Both the position numbers and the translations under genes were made by a program. 64,000 nt of DNA, taken from NCBI RefSeq assembly GCF_000378605.1, contig NZ_KB905157.1:124001-188000 (forward strand). The letters are read 5' to 3'. Source of the DNA: Thioalkalivibrio sp. ALJ21. GTDB lineage: Bacteria; Pseudomonadota; Gammaproteobacteria; Ectothiorhodospirales; Ectothiorhodospiraceae. This document shows, one piece after another, positions 44,684 to 53,593 of this stretch (positions are counted from its first letter, which is position 1; the number at the start of each line of letters is the position of its first letter). Below the pieces are notes generated by a model. It searched no databases and had not been told where the DNA came from. It saw only the letters and a program-made list of their open reading frames with translations.

Positions 44684-46922
44684 ATCCGGCTATACCCTCG
44701 CTCAAAAGCGAATCCACGCCGGAGTCGAAGCGTCCGAGCCCGTCCAGCGTGAGTTGGAAATAAATCGAGTTGTCGTAGGTCTCGTCGAAGTCGTAGGCGC
44801 GGCGGGCGACCACTCGGATGCCATAGCAACAACTACGATACTGAAGGCCGGCCAGAAGTTCGAGATCACGTTCCTCCTGCAGGCTGTAATTCCAGCGCCC
44901 GATCGCATCGATGCGCGGGGTCACCGGCCACAGCACGGAGACATCGGTCTGGTCGATGGAGCGGGCGCCGGCCTCGCGCTGACGATATCCCACATTGATG
45001 CGGGCACGCGCGCCCGGGCTGTAGCTGACCGACAGCGCTGTGAGGGTGGTCTCGCCTTCGTCCTGGTTGTAGAGGATGGAGCCGCGGCCGCTCCAGGCAT
45101 CGCCGATGCGCACGCGGCCCTCAAGGGCGAGGTCCGAACGGGATTCCGTCAGTGGGTCGCCGTCCGGATCGCGGCGAACCTCGCGGTCCTCGAAGTAGCG
45201 AATCTGGCCGGCCGACAGGCTCATCCGTTCCTGCCCGGTCTGCTCGTCGAAGATGCGCGTGGTCAGCGCGGTGGTCAGCTGGTGGGTGTCGCCGACCCGG
45301 TCGGCGCCGACGAAGCGGTCGAGGCTGAACAGGTTGTCGAAGCTGAAGTCCGCCTCGCCGGTGTCGAAGATCGGGATATCGCTCTGGTCGACGAACGGGA
45401 CATAGCCATAGAAGATCCGGGGTTCCAGCGTCTGCAGGCGACGCCCGTCCTGGATCGGACGTTCGAAGACCAGGCCGGTGTCGATCGAGGCCCGCGGCAC
45501 GGTGCGGCTGATCGACTCGGGCCCCGGCTCGCCCCGGCGGTCCAGTTCGTAATGCGTATAGCGCACTCCGGCGCTGGGCTCGAAGAAAAAGCCCCCGGTA
45601 TCGAAGCGCCAGGAGGCCGTGGGGTTGAGGTCGAAGCGCGTGCCCAGGGGTTCCAGCGAGTCGCTCTCGCTGCGCTCGAAGCGCACCAGTTCAGTGTCCA
45701 GGTCCCAGGCCAGGCCGCGCCCCAGATACTCGCCCGCCTCCAGGGTGATCTGCGGCAGGCGCTGGTAGGGCTCGCGCTGGGCCCGCAGCTCGGGGTCGAT
45801 GATCTGGTAGTCCTCGATACGGGTGCGTAGGCGGTAGGCGGGCTGGTTGTAGGTCAGGTCCGCTCGACGGCGCAGATAGGGCGTGCTTCCGGAGTAGCGG
45901 TCCGCGCCACCGAAGTCGCGGAAATACTCGCTGTCGGAGGCATCGGCGGCGTCCAGGCGAAAGCGCAGGTCCGAGGTCAGGCGGCTCTGGTGGAACCACT
46001 GTACGTAGTGCCGGTCGTCGCCGAATACGCGGTCGCTCGGCAGGTAGCGGATATCGGCCACGCCCTCGTGGCGGGGCTGCAGGTAGCGGAACTCGGTGCC
46101 GAGCTTCACCCCGCGATCCGTCATGACGCGCGGGGTGAAAGTCGCGTCGTAGTTCGGTGCGATGTTCCAGTACCACGGCGTGCTGATGTCGACCCCGTGT
46201 CTTGAGCTGACCCCGGCGCTGGGTAGCAGGAAGCCGCTCTGGCGACGGTCGTCCAGCGGGAAGTGGATGTACGGCGTGTAGGCGATGGGCACGCCCTTGA
46301 AATCAATGCGGGCGTTGCGGGCAACACCGATGCCGCGTTCGCGGTCCAGTTCCAGATCACGTGTGCGCAGCCACCAGCTGTCGTTGTCGATCGGGCAGGT
46401 GGTGTACTCGGCGTTCTCGAATTCGTGCAGGTGAGGCGCGAGCTGGATGCCCACCCCGGCGCTTCCGCGTGCCGGCACGGACTGCACCAGGTAGTCGATG
46501 CGCCGGAACTCCCCGGTCTCCTCGTCCAGGCGGTATTCGCCCCCGTCGGTGTGCAGCAGAAGGTCGCCGTCGAACAACCGGGTATTGCCCTCGGTGCGGG
46601 CGAGGCCCGTGGCCCGGTCGTATTCAAGGAACTCGGTGTCCAGGCGGCGCCCTTGTTCGAAGAGCTGGACGTTGCCGCGGGCGCTGATCATCTCCCCCTC
46701 GCGGCGTACGTAATCGGCGTCGATATCGGTGATCTCGGCCGCGAGCTCGCGCATCTCGGGCCACTCCATGCCGGGGGCGAATTCGCAGCCCGGGGGGCGC
46801 TCCAGCCGCTCGAGTTCGGCCTGCGCCGTCGTGGCGGTGACGCCGAGCACGCAGGCAATGATGGCCCGCGCCGTGGCCCGGCGGTGCAGTGGGCGTGCGT
46901 AGCCGGCTGGCGCTGGCGTCAT
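44667..46922 (-). CDS. lptD: LPS-assembly protein LptD
   Basis: 751 residues: signal peptide (about 1-34, ending TAQA), OstA-type N-terminal jellyroll (about 60-190) and a large 26-strand-type barrel. Cysteines occur at CEFAPG (N-domain), CPIDND, and a CC pair near the C-terminus (YRSCCYG), matching the disulfide pattern that locks LptD. It inserts LPS in the outer leaflet with LptE. I chose ATG 46922; a GTG 24 bases upstream is possible. Adk lies 37 bases upstream. Confidence 0.95.
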   Translation of the reverse strand: MTPAPAGYARPLHRRATARAIIACVLGVTATTAQAELERLERPPGCEFAPGMEWPEMRELAAEITDIDADYVRREGEMISARGNVQLFEQGRRLDTEFLEYDRATGLARTEGNTRLFDGDLLLHTDGGEYRLDEETGEFRRIDYLVQSVPARGSAGVGIQLAPHLHEFENAEYTTCPIDNDSWWLRTRDLELDRERGIGVARNARIDFKGVPIAYTPYIHFPLDDRRQSGFLLPSAGVSSRHGVDISTPWYWNIAPNYDATFTPRVMTDRGVKLGTEFRYLQPRHEGVADIRYLPSDRVFGDDRHYVQWFHQSRLTSDLRFRLDAADASDSEYFRDFGGADRYSGSTPYLRRRADLTYNQPAYRLRTRIEDYQIIDPELRAQREPYQRLPQITLEAGEYLGRGLAWDLDTELVRFERSESDSLEPLGTRFDLNPTASWRFDTGGFFFEPSAGVRYTHYELDRRGEPGPESISRTVPRASIDTGLVFERPIQDGRRLQTLEPRIFYGYVPFVDQSDIPIFDTGEADFSFDNLFSLDRFVGADRVGDTHQLTTALTTRIFDEQTGQERMSLSAGQIRYFEDREVRRDPDGDPLTESRSDLALEGRVRIGDAWSGRGSILYNQDEGETTLTALSVSYSPGARARINVGYRQREAGARSIDQTDVSVLWPVTPRIDAIGRWNYSLQEERDLELLAGLQYRSCCYGIRVVARRAYDFDETYDNSIYFQLTLDGLGRFDSGVDSLLSEGIAGYDALP

Positions 46923-46959
46923 GCGGGATTCAGCCTGGGGAAACACGGATCATGTTGGG

Positions 46960-47607
46960 TCAGTGTTTTCCTAGCAGCTGGCGGATCTCGTCAAAGATCA
47001 GAGCGATGTCGCGGGTGCCATTCACATGCTTGAGCAGATCGCGGCGGGCGTAGTATTCGATCAGCGGCTGAGTCTGTTCTTCGTAGACCTTCAGACGATT
47101 GATGACCGTCTTTTCGGTGTCATCGGCGCGGTGGACGAGTTCGCCACCGCACAGATCACAAACCCCTTCCTGCTGGGGCGGGAAGGTATGGGAGTTGAAT
47201 ACCGCGCCGCAGTCGCCGCAGGAGACGCGCCCGGTCAGGCGCTGTTTCAGCTCCTCGAACGGCACGTCGATCTGGATCGCCTGATCCAGTGGTGCCCCGA
47301 GTTCCTCGAGCATGGTATCCAGGGTCTCGGCCTGGGCGACGTTGCGTGGAAAGCCGTCCAGGATAAAGCCGTTTTGTGCGTCCGGCTCCTGCAGCCGGTC
47401 GCGGATCAGCCCCAGGACCAGGTCGTCCGGTACCAGCTGGCCTGCGTTCATCGCGCTTTCGACCTGCTTCCCCAGGTCGGTCTGAGCGGCCATTGCGGCG
47501 CGCAGCAGGTCGCCGGTAGAGATCTGGGGGATGCCGAAGGTGGCGACCATCTTCTTGGCCTGGGTGCCCTTGCCGGACCCCGGGGCGCCCATCAGGACGA
47601 TACGCAT
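46960..47607 (-). CDS. adk: Adenylate kinase with zinc-type LID
   Basis: 215 residues. P-loop GAPGSGKGT and DGFPRN motif. The LID holds four cysteines (C130, C133, C150, C153) in CGDC...CDLC, the zinc-binding form common in Gram-positives, whereas E. coli Adk uses a hydrogen-bond network. It interconverts AMP, ADP and ATP. ATG 47607 follows GGAG. Divergent from ppa and directly upstream of the lptD operon. Confidence 0.95.
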   Translation of the reverse strand: MRIVLMGAPGSGKGTQAKKMVATFGIPQISTGDLLRAAMAAQTDLGKQVESAMNAGQLVPDDLVLGLIRDRLQEPDAQNGFILDGFPRNVAQAETLDTMLEELGAPLDQAIQIDVPFEELKQRLTGRVSCGDCGAVFNSHTFPPQQEGVCDLCGGELVHRADDTEKTVINRLKVYEEQTQPLIEYYARRDLLKHVNGTRDIALIFDEIRQLLGKH

Positions 47608-47730
47608 GGCTGACTCCTGCTGCCGGGTGCGGCGCCGAACCGCAGCACAAGCCGGGTACGAGGCGGCACGGTAAATGGCCATCGTGAAAGGGTTGCGGCG
47701 GTGCGGCGCAAACCGTTTCCCGAGCGCGGT

Positions 47731-47760
47731 CTTATACCGCCTGAGGGTGATCGGCCGCAA
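47731..47760 (-). promoter_or_regulatory. Candidate sigma-70 promoter of adk
   Basis: On the minus strand TTGCGG (47760-47755), an 18-base spacer and TATAAG (47736-47731). Transcription would start near 47724, giving a leader of about 117 bases before the adk ATG. Confidence 0.5.
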
Positions 47761-47827
47761 CCGCTCACTACAGCCCGTGGCTCCCTGGCCTGACGGCGAC
47801 GGGTGCCATTGCGGGGGCTCTCCCCTG

Positions 47828-47833
47828 TATAAT
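47828..47833 (+). promoter_or_regulatory. -10 box of ppa
   Basis: A perfect TATAAT preceded by TG. No good -35 is found at 16-18 bases. Transcription would start near 47840, about 30 bases before the ppa ATG, in the otherwise AT-poor divergent region. Confidence 0.55.
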
Positions 47834-47869
47834 CCCCCGCTCTTCAAAACAATCGGAATATAACCAAGC

Positions 47870-48406
47870 ATGGACCTCAACCAGATCGAAGCCGGCAAGG
47901 ATCTCCCCAACGACATCAACGTGGTGATCGAGATCCCCACCCAGGGCCAGCCCGTCAAGTACGAGATGGACAAGGACAGCGGGGCTCTGGTGGTCGATCG
48001 CTTTATGGCGGTCGCGATGTTCTATCCGTGCAACTACGGATTCATCCCGAATACGGAGTCGGAAGACAATGACCCGGTGGACGTGCTGGTGATCACCCCG
48101 GTGCCGCTGCTGCCGGGTTCGGTCGTGCGCTCGCGCCCGATTGGTATGCTGAAGATGACCGACGAGGCCGGTGTGGATGCGAAGATTCTCGCGGTTCCGG
48201 TGAGCAAGCTGTGCACGCAGTCCGGGCGGTTCCAGGGGCCGGAAGATGTGCCGAAGGAGCTGCTGGATTCGATCAAGCACTTCTTCGAGCGCTACAAGGA
48301 GCTGGAGAAGGGCAAGTGGGTCAAGGTCGAAGGCTGGGTCGGCGCCGAAGAGGCCAAGGCGGAGATTGTTGCCAGCTACAAGCGTTACCAGAAGAGCAAG
48401 ATCTGA
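47870..48406 (+). CDS. ppa: Inorganic pyrophosphatase (family I)
   Basis: 178 residues with the metal-binding core [10 protein letters not shown] and [16 protein letters not shown] motifs. It hydrolyses pyrophosphate to drive biosynthesis. A hairpin at 48470-48485 follows before mrdA. Confidence 0.95.
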   Translation: MDLNQIEAGKDLPNDINVVIEIPTQGQPVKYEMDKDSGALVVDRFMAVAMFYPCNYGFIPNTESEDNDPVDVLVITPVPLLPGSVVRSRPIGMLKMTDEAGVDAKILAVPVSKLCTQSGRFQGPEDVPKELLDSIKHFFERYKELEKGKWVKVEGWVGAEEAKAEIVASYKRYQKSKI

Positions 48407-48469
48407 GCCGGTAGCGGCCCGGCGTCTGCACGTGGCGTGGATCGTCCCCGCATCCCCGGGGCCGGGGTT

Positions 48470-48485
48470 CGCCGCGTGCGCGGCG
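48470..48485 (+). terminator. Probable terminator after ppa
   Basis: CGCCGC-GTGC-GCGGCG stem followed by TTCGTTGTTGT, 63 bases after the ppa stop and 25 bases before mrdA. A second potential pairing (CCCCG/CGGGG) lies just upstream. Moderate T-content only. Confidence 0.45.
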
Positions 48486-48510
48486 TTCGTTGTTGTGGCG
48501 GTCCGCTGAA

Positions 48511-50391
48511 ATGGCCGGGCGCGATGACTACGGACAGGAACAACAGGACCAGCAGCGGTTTGTCGTCCGTATTCTGCTGGCGCTGCTCCTGCTTGCCGCC
48601 GTTCTGCTCCTGATTGGCTGGCGCCTGTCGGGGCTTCAGGTCGGCGCGCATACCCATTTCACCACGCTGTCGGAGAATAATCGGCTGCGGGTGGAGCCGA
48701 TTGCGCCCAGTCGTGGCGTGATCCGGGATCGCAATGGCCAGTTGCTGGCGGGCAACCGTGCCTCCTATCAGTTGGAGGTGACGGTCGAGCAGGCCGGCAA
48801 TCTGGACGACCTCCTGGAACGACTGCATGACTTTGTCGAGCTCTCCGACGCGGATATCGAACGTTTCCGCCGCGGCGTGCGTCAGCGCCGACCCTTCCAG
48901 CCGGTGCTGCTCAAGGCGGGCCTGGACGACACCACGGTGGCCAGGATCGCGGTCTCGCGGCACGAGTTGCCAGGCGTGGAGATCGAGGCTCGTCCGATGC
49001 GCTTCTATCCGCTCGGCGACAAGTTCTCGCATGTGGTCGGGTACGTGGGCCGGATCAACGAGCAGGACCTGGCGCGGGTGGACCCGCGTGCCTATGCCGG
49101 TAGCTCGCATATCGGCAAGATCGGCATCGAGCGCTACTACGAGGATCTGTTGCATGGCCGCCCGGGTTACCGCCAGGTAGAGGTCAATGCCCAGGGGCGG
49201 GTGATCCGCGAGCTGTCGGTAACGCCACCGGAGGCCGGTACCGACATTACCCTCACCATTGACGCGGACCTGCAGCGTGCCGCTTACCGGTCGCTGGCGG
49301 GCCGGCGGGGGGCGATTGTCGCGCTGGATCCGAACAACGGCGAGGTGCTGGCGCTGGTCAGTGCCCCGGGCTTCGATCCCGAGATGTTCGTGCACGGCAT
49401 CTCCCAGGCCGCCTTTTCCGATCTGCAATCCGACCCTGCGCGGCCGTTGTTCAATCGCGCCCTGACCGGGCAGTATCCGCCGGGCTCCACGGTCAAGCCC
49501 CTGGTGGGGCTGGCCGCGCTGGACGAGGGGATTACCACCGCGGATCGCCGGATGTTTGCCCGTGGCTATTTTCAGATCCCCGGCCATGAGCGTCGCTATC
49601 GTGACTGGCGCCGGGAAGGGCATGGCTGGGTCGACATGTCGCGCGCCATCGCCGTGTCTTCCGACGTCTACTTCTACGACCTTGCGCATACGATGGGGAT
49701 CGACCGCATGGTGCCGATGCTGGGGGCATTCGGGCTTGGGCAGCGCGTCGGTATCGATGCCACGGGCGAGCGCGCAGGTATCCTGCCCAGCCGTGACTGG
49801 AAGCGGGCCACACATGACCAGGTCTGGTTCCCCGGCGAGACCCTGATTACCGCGATTGGCCAGGGCTACATGCTGTCAACGCCGTTGCAGATGGCGGACT
49901 TCACGGCGACCCTGGCCGGGCGCGGACAGCGTATCCAGCCTCGCCTGCTGCAATCGATGGATAATGGCAACGGCGAACTCGAACGGTTGCTGCCGCAGCC
50001 TCGCGAGCCGGTGCAGGCGGCCCCGGAGCACTGGGACACGATTCACGAGTCGCTGATCGAGGCCGTGCATGCGCGCCACGGCACTGCCTGGGGGTCGATT
50101 GGCAGCCGCCCGCCGACGAACTACCGCATCGCGGGCAAGACCGGCACTTCGCAGGTCTTCGGGCTTGGCCAGGACGAGGAGTACGACGAGGACGAGCTGC
50201 CCCGGCATCTGTGGGATCATGCCCTGTTCGTGGGCTATGCGCCCGCGGACGATCCGCAGATCGCGGTGGCCGTGCTGGTCGAGCACGGCGGCTCGGGCGG
50301 TCGTGTGGCGGCCCCGGTGGCCCGCGAGGTGATGGACGCCTTCCTGAAAGGCGACGCCGGAATGACGCTCGACGTGGCGGAGGACGAATGA
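48511..50391 (+). CDS. mrdA: Peptidoglycan DD-transpeptidase PBP2 (elongation)
   Basis: 626 residues: short cytosolic tail, one membrane helix (about 20-40), PBP dimerisation domain (about 65-235) and transpeptidase domain with S326-x-x-K329 (GSTVKPL), SSD as the SxN motif and KTGT. It crosslinks lateral-wall peptidoglycan with RodA. I chose ATG 48511. The mreBCD genes are not adjacent. Coupled to mrdB by ATGA. Confidence 0.95.
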   Translation: MAGRDDYGQEQQDQQRFVVRILLALLLLAAVLLLIGWRLSGLQVGAHTHFTTLSENNRLRVEPIAPSRGVIRDRNGQLLAGNRASYQLEVTVEQAGNLDDLLERLHDFVELSDADIERFRRGVRQRRPFQPVLLKAGLDDTTVARIAVSRHELPGVEIEARPMRFYPLGDKFSHVVGYVGRINEQDLARVDPRAYAGSSHIGKIGIERYYEDLLHGRPGYRQVEVNAQGRVIRELSVTPPEAGTDITLTIDADLQRAAYRSLAGRRGAIVALDPNNGEVLALVSAPGFDPEMFVHGISQAAFSDLQSDPARPLFNRALTGQYPPGSTVKPLVGLAALDEGITTADRRMFARGYFQIPGHERRYRDWRREGHGWVDMSRAIAVSSDVYFYDLAHTMGIDRMVPMLGAFGLGQRVGIDATGERAGILPSRDWKRATHDQVWFPGETLITAIGQGYMLSTPLQMADFTATLAGRGQRIQPRLLQSMDNGNGELERLLPQPREPVQAAPEHWDTIHESLIEAVHARHGTAWGSIGSRPPTNYRIAGKTGTSQVFGLGQDEEYDEDELPRHLWDHALFVGYAPADDPQIAVAVLVEHGGSGGRVAAPVAREVMDAFLKGDAGMTLDVAEDE

Positions 50392-51506
50392 TCAGCGTGA
50401 CGGGTCGCGAGATGCCGCTAGGGCAGTGGGTGCTGGGGCGCCTGCGTCTGGATGGCGTGCTGCTGGTGCTGATCGGCGTCCTGCTGCTGGTGGGTCTGGC
50501 GGTGCTGTTCAGTGCCTCCGGCGAGAGCATGATTGCCCTGGAGCGACAGACCATGCGCATCGGACTCGGCGTGGCCGCGATGGTGCTGGCCGCGCAGATC
50601 CCGGTGCGTACCCTGCGGTCCCTGGCACCATGGCTATTTGTGGCCGGTGTCGCGCTACTGTTGGCGGTCATGGTTGCCGGTGAGGTCGGCAAGGGGGCGC
50701 GGCGCTGGCTGGATCTCGGCTTCATGCGCTTCCAGCCCTCCGAGATCATGAAGCTGGCGGTGCCGATGATGGTCGCCTGGTACCTGTCCACTCGCAACGA
50801 CCGCCCGCGTTTTCGCGACCTGCTGGTGACGGTGCCACTGATCCTGGTTCCAGTGTTTCTGATCATGCGCCAGCCGGACTTGGGGACTGCGATGCTGGTG
50901 GGTGCGGCCGGTTTCCTGGTGGTCTTCCTGGCGGGGCTGAGCTGGCGCTGGTTTGTCGGATTGGGTCTGGCCGCGGCTGCCGCGATCCCGGCGTTGTGGT
51001 TGCAGATGCATGATTACCAGCGCCAGCGGGTGCTGACCCTGTTCAATCCGGAGTCGGACCCGCTGGGGACCGGTTATCACATTATTCAGTCGAAGATCGC
51101 GATCGGATCCGGCGGGCTGTACGGCAAGGGCTGGCTGAACGGCACGCAGTCGCACCTCGACTTTCTGCCCGAGCGTTCCACGGATTTCATTTTTGCGGTA
51201 TACGCCGAGGAATTCGGGTTTATCGGTGTCGCGCTCCTGTTGTTGCTGTATTTTGCGATCGTGGCGCGCGGGCTGTGGATCTCGGCCCTCGCTCAGGATC
51301 GCTTCGCCCGTTTGCTGGGTGGCAGTCTGGCGCTGACTTTCGCCGTCTACATGGTGGTCAATATCGCCATGGTGACAGGGCTTCTGCCCGTGGTCGGTGT
51401 GCCGCTTCCGCTGGTGAGCTACGGCGGTACATCATTGGTGACGCTTATGGTCGCCTTCGGTATTCTCATGAGCATCGCGTCGCAAAAGCGCCTGGTGAAT
51501 CGATGA
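50388..51506 (+). CDS. mrdB: SEDS glycosyltransferase RodA
   Basis: 372 residues, ten-helix SEDS membrane protein with KGARRWLDLG, QPSEIMKLA, RQPDLGTAM and SYGGTSLVTLM motifs; the latter two flank the catalytic region. It polymerises lipid II during elongation with PBP2. Start and stop overlap both neighbours by four bases. Confidence 0.96.
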   Translation: MISVTGREMPLGQWVLGRLRLDGVLLVLIGVLLLVGLAVLFSASGESMIALERQTMRIGLGVAAMVLAAQIPVRTLRSLAPWLFVAGVALLLAVMVAGEVGKGARRWLDLGFMRFQPSEIMKLAVPMMVAWYLSTRNDRPRFRDLLVTVPLILVPVFLIMRQPDLGTAMLVGAAGFLVVFLAGLSWRWFVGLGLAAAAAIPALWLQMHDYQRQRVLTLFNPESDPLGTGYHIIQSKIAIGSGGLYGKGWLNGTQSHLDFLPERSTDFIFAVYAEEFGFIGVALLLLLYFAIVARGLWISALAQDRFARLLGGSLALTFAVYMVVNIAMVTGLLPVVGVPLPLVSYGGTSLVTLMVAFGILMSIASQKRLVNR

Positions 51507-52528
51507 CCCTGAACCTCCGCCCGCTGGGCACCCTTCGTTCCGTCCTTCTGCAGGCCGGGTTGATCCTGTCACTGGGGGCCTGCTCCCTGTCGAATGTTTC
51601 GGGGTCCGAGTTTCGTGCCGGCGACCCGCCCTACCTCGAGCGCGAGGAGGTCCAGGCCTTTATCGACGAACAGGTCGAGGCGGGCATGGATCGCGATGAG
51701 CTGGAGAGTATGTTCGCCGAGGCCGATCCCCAGCAACGCATCCTGGATCTGATCTCGGCCCCCGCCGAGGCGCGTCCCTGGAAGGATTATCGCCCGATCT
51801 TCGTGAACGACCTGCGTATCGAGCGCGGCGAGCGTTTCATGGAAGAGCAGGCCGAGACGCTCGCGCGCGCCGAGGAAACCTTCGGCGTCGAACAGGCGAT
51901 GATCACGGCGATCATCGGCGTGGAGACCAACTACGGTCGCAACACCGGGGGCTTCCGCGTGTTCGACGCGCTGGTCACGCTGGGTTTTGACTACCCGCCG
52001 CGGGCGGACTTCTTCCGCCGCGAACTGGGCGAGTTCCTGACCCTGGTGCAGGAGGAGGACCTGGATGTCCGCGAGACGCGGGGCTCCTACGCCGGCGCGA
52101 TGGGACGCGGACAGTTCATCTCCTCCAGCTACCGTCACTACGCGGTGGACTTCGACGGCAGTGGCCGCCGGGACCTGCTGAATTCCTGGCCGGATGCCAT
52201 CGGCAGTGTCGCCAACTACTTCCGCGAGCATGGCTGGCAGACCGGCGAGCCGGTGGTGGCACGCGCCCGGGTCGAGGGCGATGCCCACGAGGAGCTGATC
52301 AGTCGCAATTACCAGGCCCGCTTTGACCTCGACGAGCTCGCCGAGCACGGCATTTATCCCGACGAGTCCGTGGCCGAGGACGGGAAGTACTCGTTCATTC
52401 GCCTCGAGGGCGAGGACGGGTATGAATACTATCTCGGGTATCCCAATTTCTATGTGATCACCCGCTACAACCGGAGCCCGCTGTATGCGATGGCCGTCCA
52501 CCAGCTGGCCGAGGCCTTTGCCGAGTAA
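51503..52528 (+). CDS. mltB: Membrane-bound lytic transglycosylase B
   Basis: 341 residues. Lipoprotein signal with lipobox LGAC (C27). Catalytic Glu is E141 in IGVETNYGRNTG. It cleaves glycan strands with formation of 1,6-anhydro-muramic ends. Coupled to mrdB; the 3' end overlaps rlpA by 44 bases. Confidence 0.94.
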   Translation: MTLNLRPLGTLRSVLLQAGLILSLGACSLSNVSGSEFRAGDPPYLEREEVQAFIDEQVEAGMDRDELESMFAEADPQQRILDLISAPAEARPWKDYRPIFVNDLRIERGERFMEEQAETLARAEETFGVEQAMITAIIGVETNYGRNTGGFRVFDALVTLGFDYPPRADFFRRELGEFLTLVQEEDLDVRETRGSYAGAMGRGQFISSSYRHYAVDFDGSGRRDLLNSWPDAIGSVANYFREHGWQTGEPVVARARVEGDAHEELISRNYQARFDLDELAEHGIYPDESVAEDGKYSFIRLEGEDGYEYYLGYPNFYVITRYNRSPLYAMAVHQLAEAFAE

Positions 52529-53489
52529 ACGGTGTCGCCCTGGGGCGGCCGCCGCCGCGCTGGCGGTGTTGTTCGCGCTGGTGCTGGCGGGGTGCTCGTC
52601 GACCCCCGACCGCGAGGCAGACCCGGACCGCCCGCTGGGCGATGCGGCCTATGACGCCTATCCGGACCCGGATGATATCCCGCAGGATCTGGCACTGATC
52701 CCCGATGCGGTGCCGACCGACGAACCCCCGAGTCGCTATGGGAACCCGCCCGAGTACGAGGTCTTCGGGCAGCGTTACCGTACCCTGCGTACCAGCACCG
52801 GGTTTGAGGAAGAGGGTCTGGCCTCCTGGTACGGAACCAAGTTCCACGGCCGGCGCACCTCCAGCGGGGAGCCCTACGACATGTACGCGATGACGGCGGC
52901 CCACAAGACGCTGCCGCTGCCGACCTATGTCGAGGTCGTGAACCTGGAAAACGACCGCCGCGTGATTGTGCGGGTCAATGATCGCGGGCCCTTTGTGGAC
53001 GAACGTATCATCGACCTCTCCTATGCCGCGGCGCATCGGCTGGACATGACCGATGCCGGTGTGGCCCCGGTGCGCATTCGTGCCGTGGGGCCGGAAGACG
53101 TCGATTCGCCGCGTGTGGCGGAATCGCGCCCGCCGGTGCCGGAACCGATCGAGCTGGCCGAGGCCAGCCAGGGGGGCGGCAGCAGCCCAGTCGCGGCATC
53201 CTCCGATGACGCGCGCTCTTCTACCGAAGCAAACGCCCCAGCGGCCGCCGCGAACAACGGCCGCTGGGTGCAGATCGGGGCCTTTTCCGAACGCCGAACG
53301 GCGGAGGAGATCCAGCGTGACCTGGAGGCCCTCGGATTCGAGTCGGTCGCGATCTCGACGCTGGAACGCGACGAGCAGGCGGATCTGCATCGGGTACGTA
53401 TCGGGCCGTTGGAAGAGGCCGAGCTGCAGGAGGCGACCGAGCGCCTGCAGGAGGCCGCCCACGTCGACTACCGCATCGTCGACGACTGA
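52485..53489 (+). CDS. rlpA: RlpA septal-ring lytic transglycosylase with SPOR domain
   Basis: 334 residues: lipoprotein signal with lipobox LAGC (C37), RlpA double-psi beta barrel (about 108-195, GLASWYGTKFHGRRTSSGE and the catalytic Asp region VNDRGPF) and C-terminal SPOR domain (about 260-330) that binds denuded glycans at the septum. I chose ATG 52485 with CGGAG upstream; a TTG at 52518 would give a shorter n-region and avoid most of the overlap with mltB. Confidence 0.93.
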   Translation: MRWPSTSWPRPLPSKRCRPGAAAAALAVLFALVLAGCSSTPDREADPDRPLGDAAYDAYPDPDDIPQDLALIPDAVPTDEPPSRYGNPPEYEVFGQRYRTLRTSTGFEEEGLASWYGTKFHGRRTSSGEPYDMYAMTAAHKTLPLPTYVEVVNLENDRRVIVRVNDRGPFVDERIIDLSYAAAHRLDMTDAGVAPVRIRAVGPEDVDSPRVAESRPPVPEPIELAEASQGGGSSPVAASSDDARSSTEANAPAAAANNGRWVQIGAFSERRTAEEIQRDLEALGFESVAISTLERDEQADLHRVRIGPLEEAELQEATERLQEAAHVDYRIVDD

Positions 53490-53553
53490 CGCCGCGTATC
53501 GCTCAGTTTTTGTACCGCCGGTTCCGTTTGCGTTCATCTGCGCGGACCCGGTC

Positions 53554-53562
53554 TGCTATCGT
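53554..53562 (+). promoter_or_regulatory. Possible extended -10 promoter of dacA
   Basis: TGC-TATCGT matches an extended -10. No convincing -35 is present. Transcription would start near 53568, about 25 bases before the ATG, only just ahead of the AGGAGG at 53575-53580. Confidence 0.3.
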
Positions 53563-53593
53563 TAGCCATCTCTACAGGAGGCCTCGAACCACC

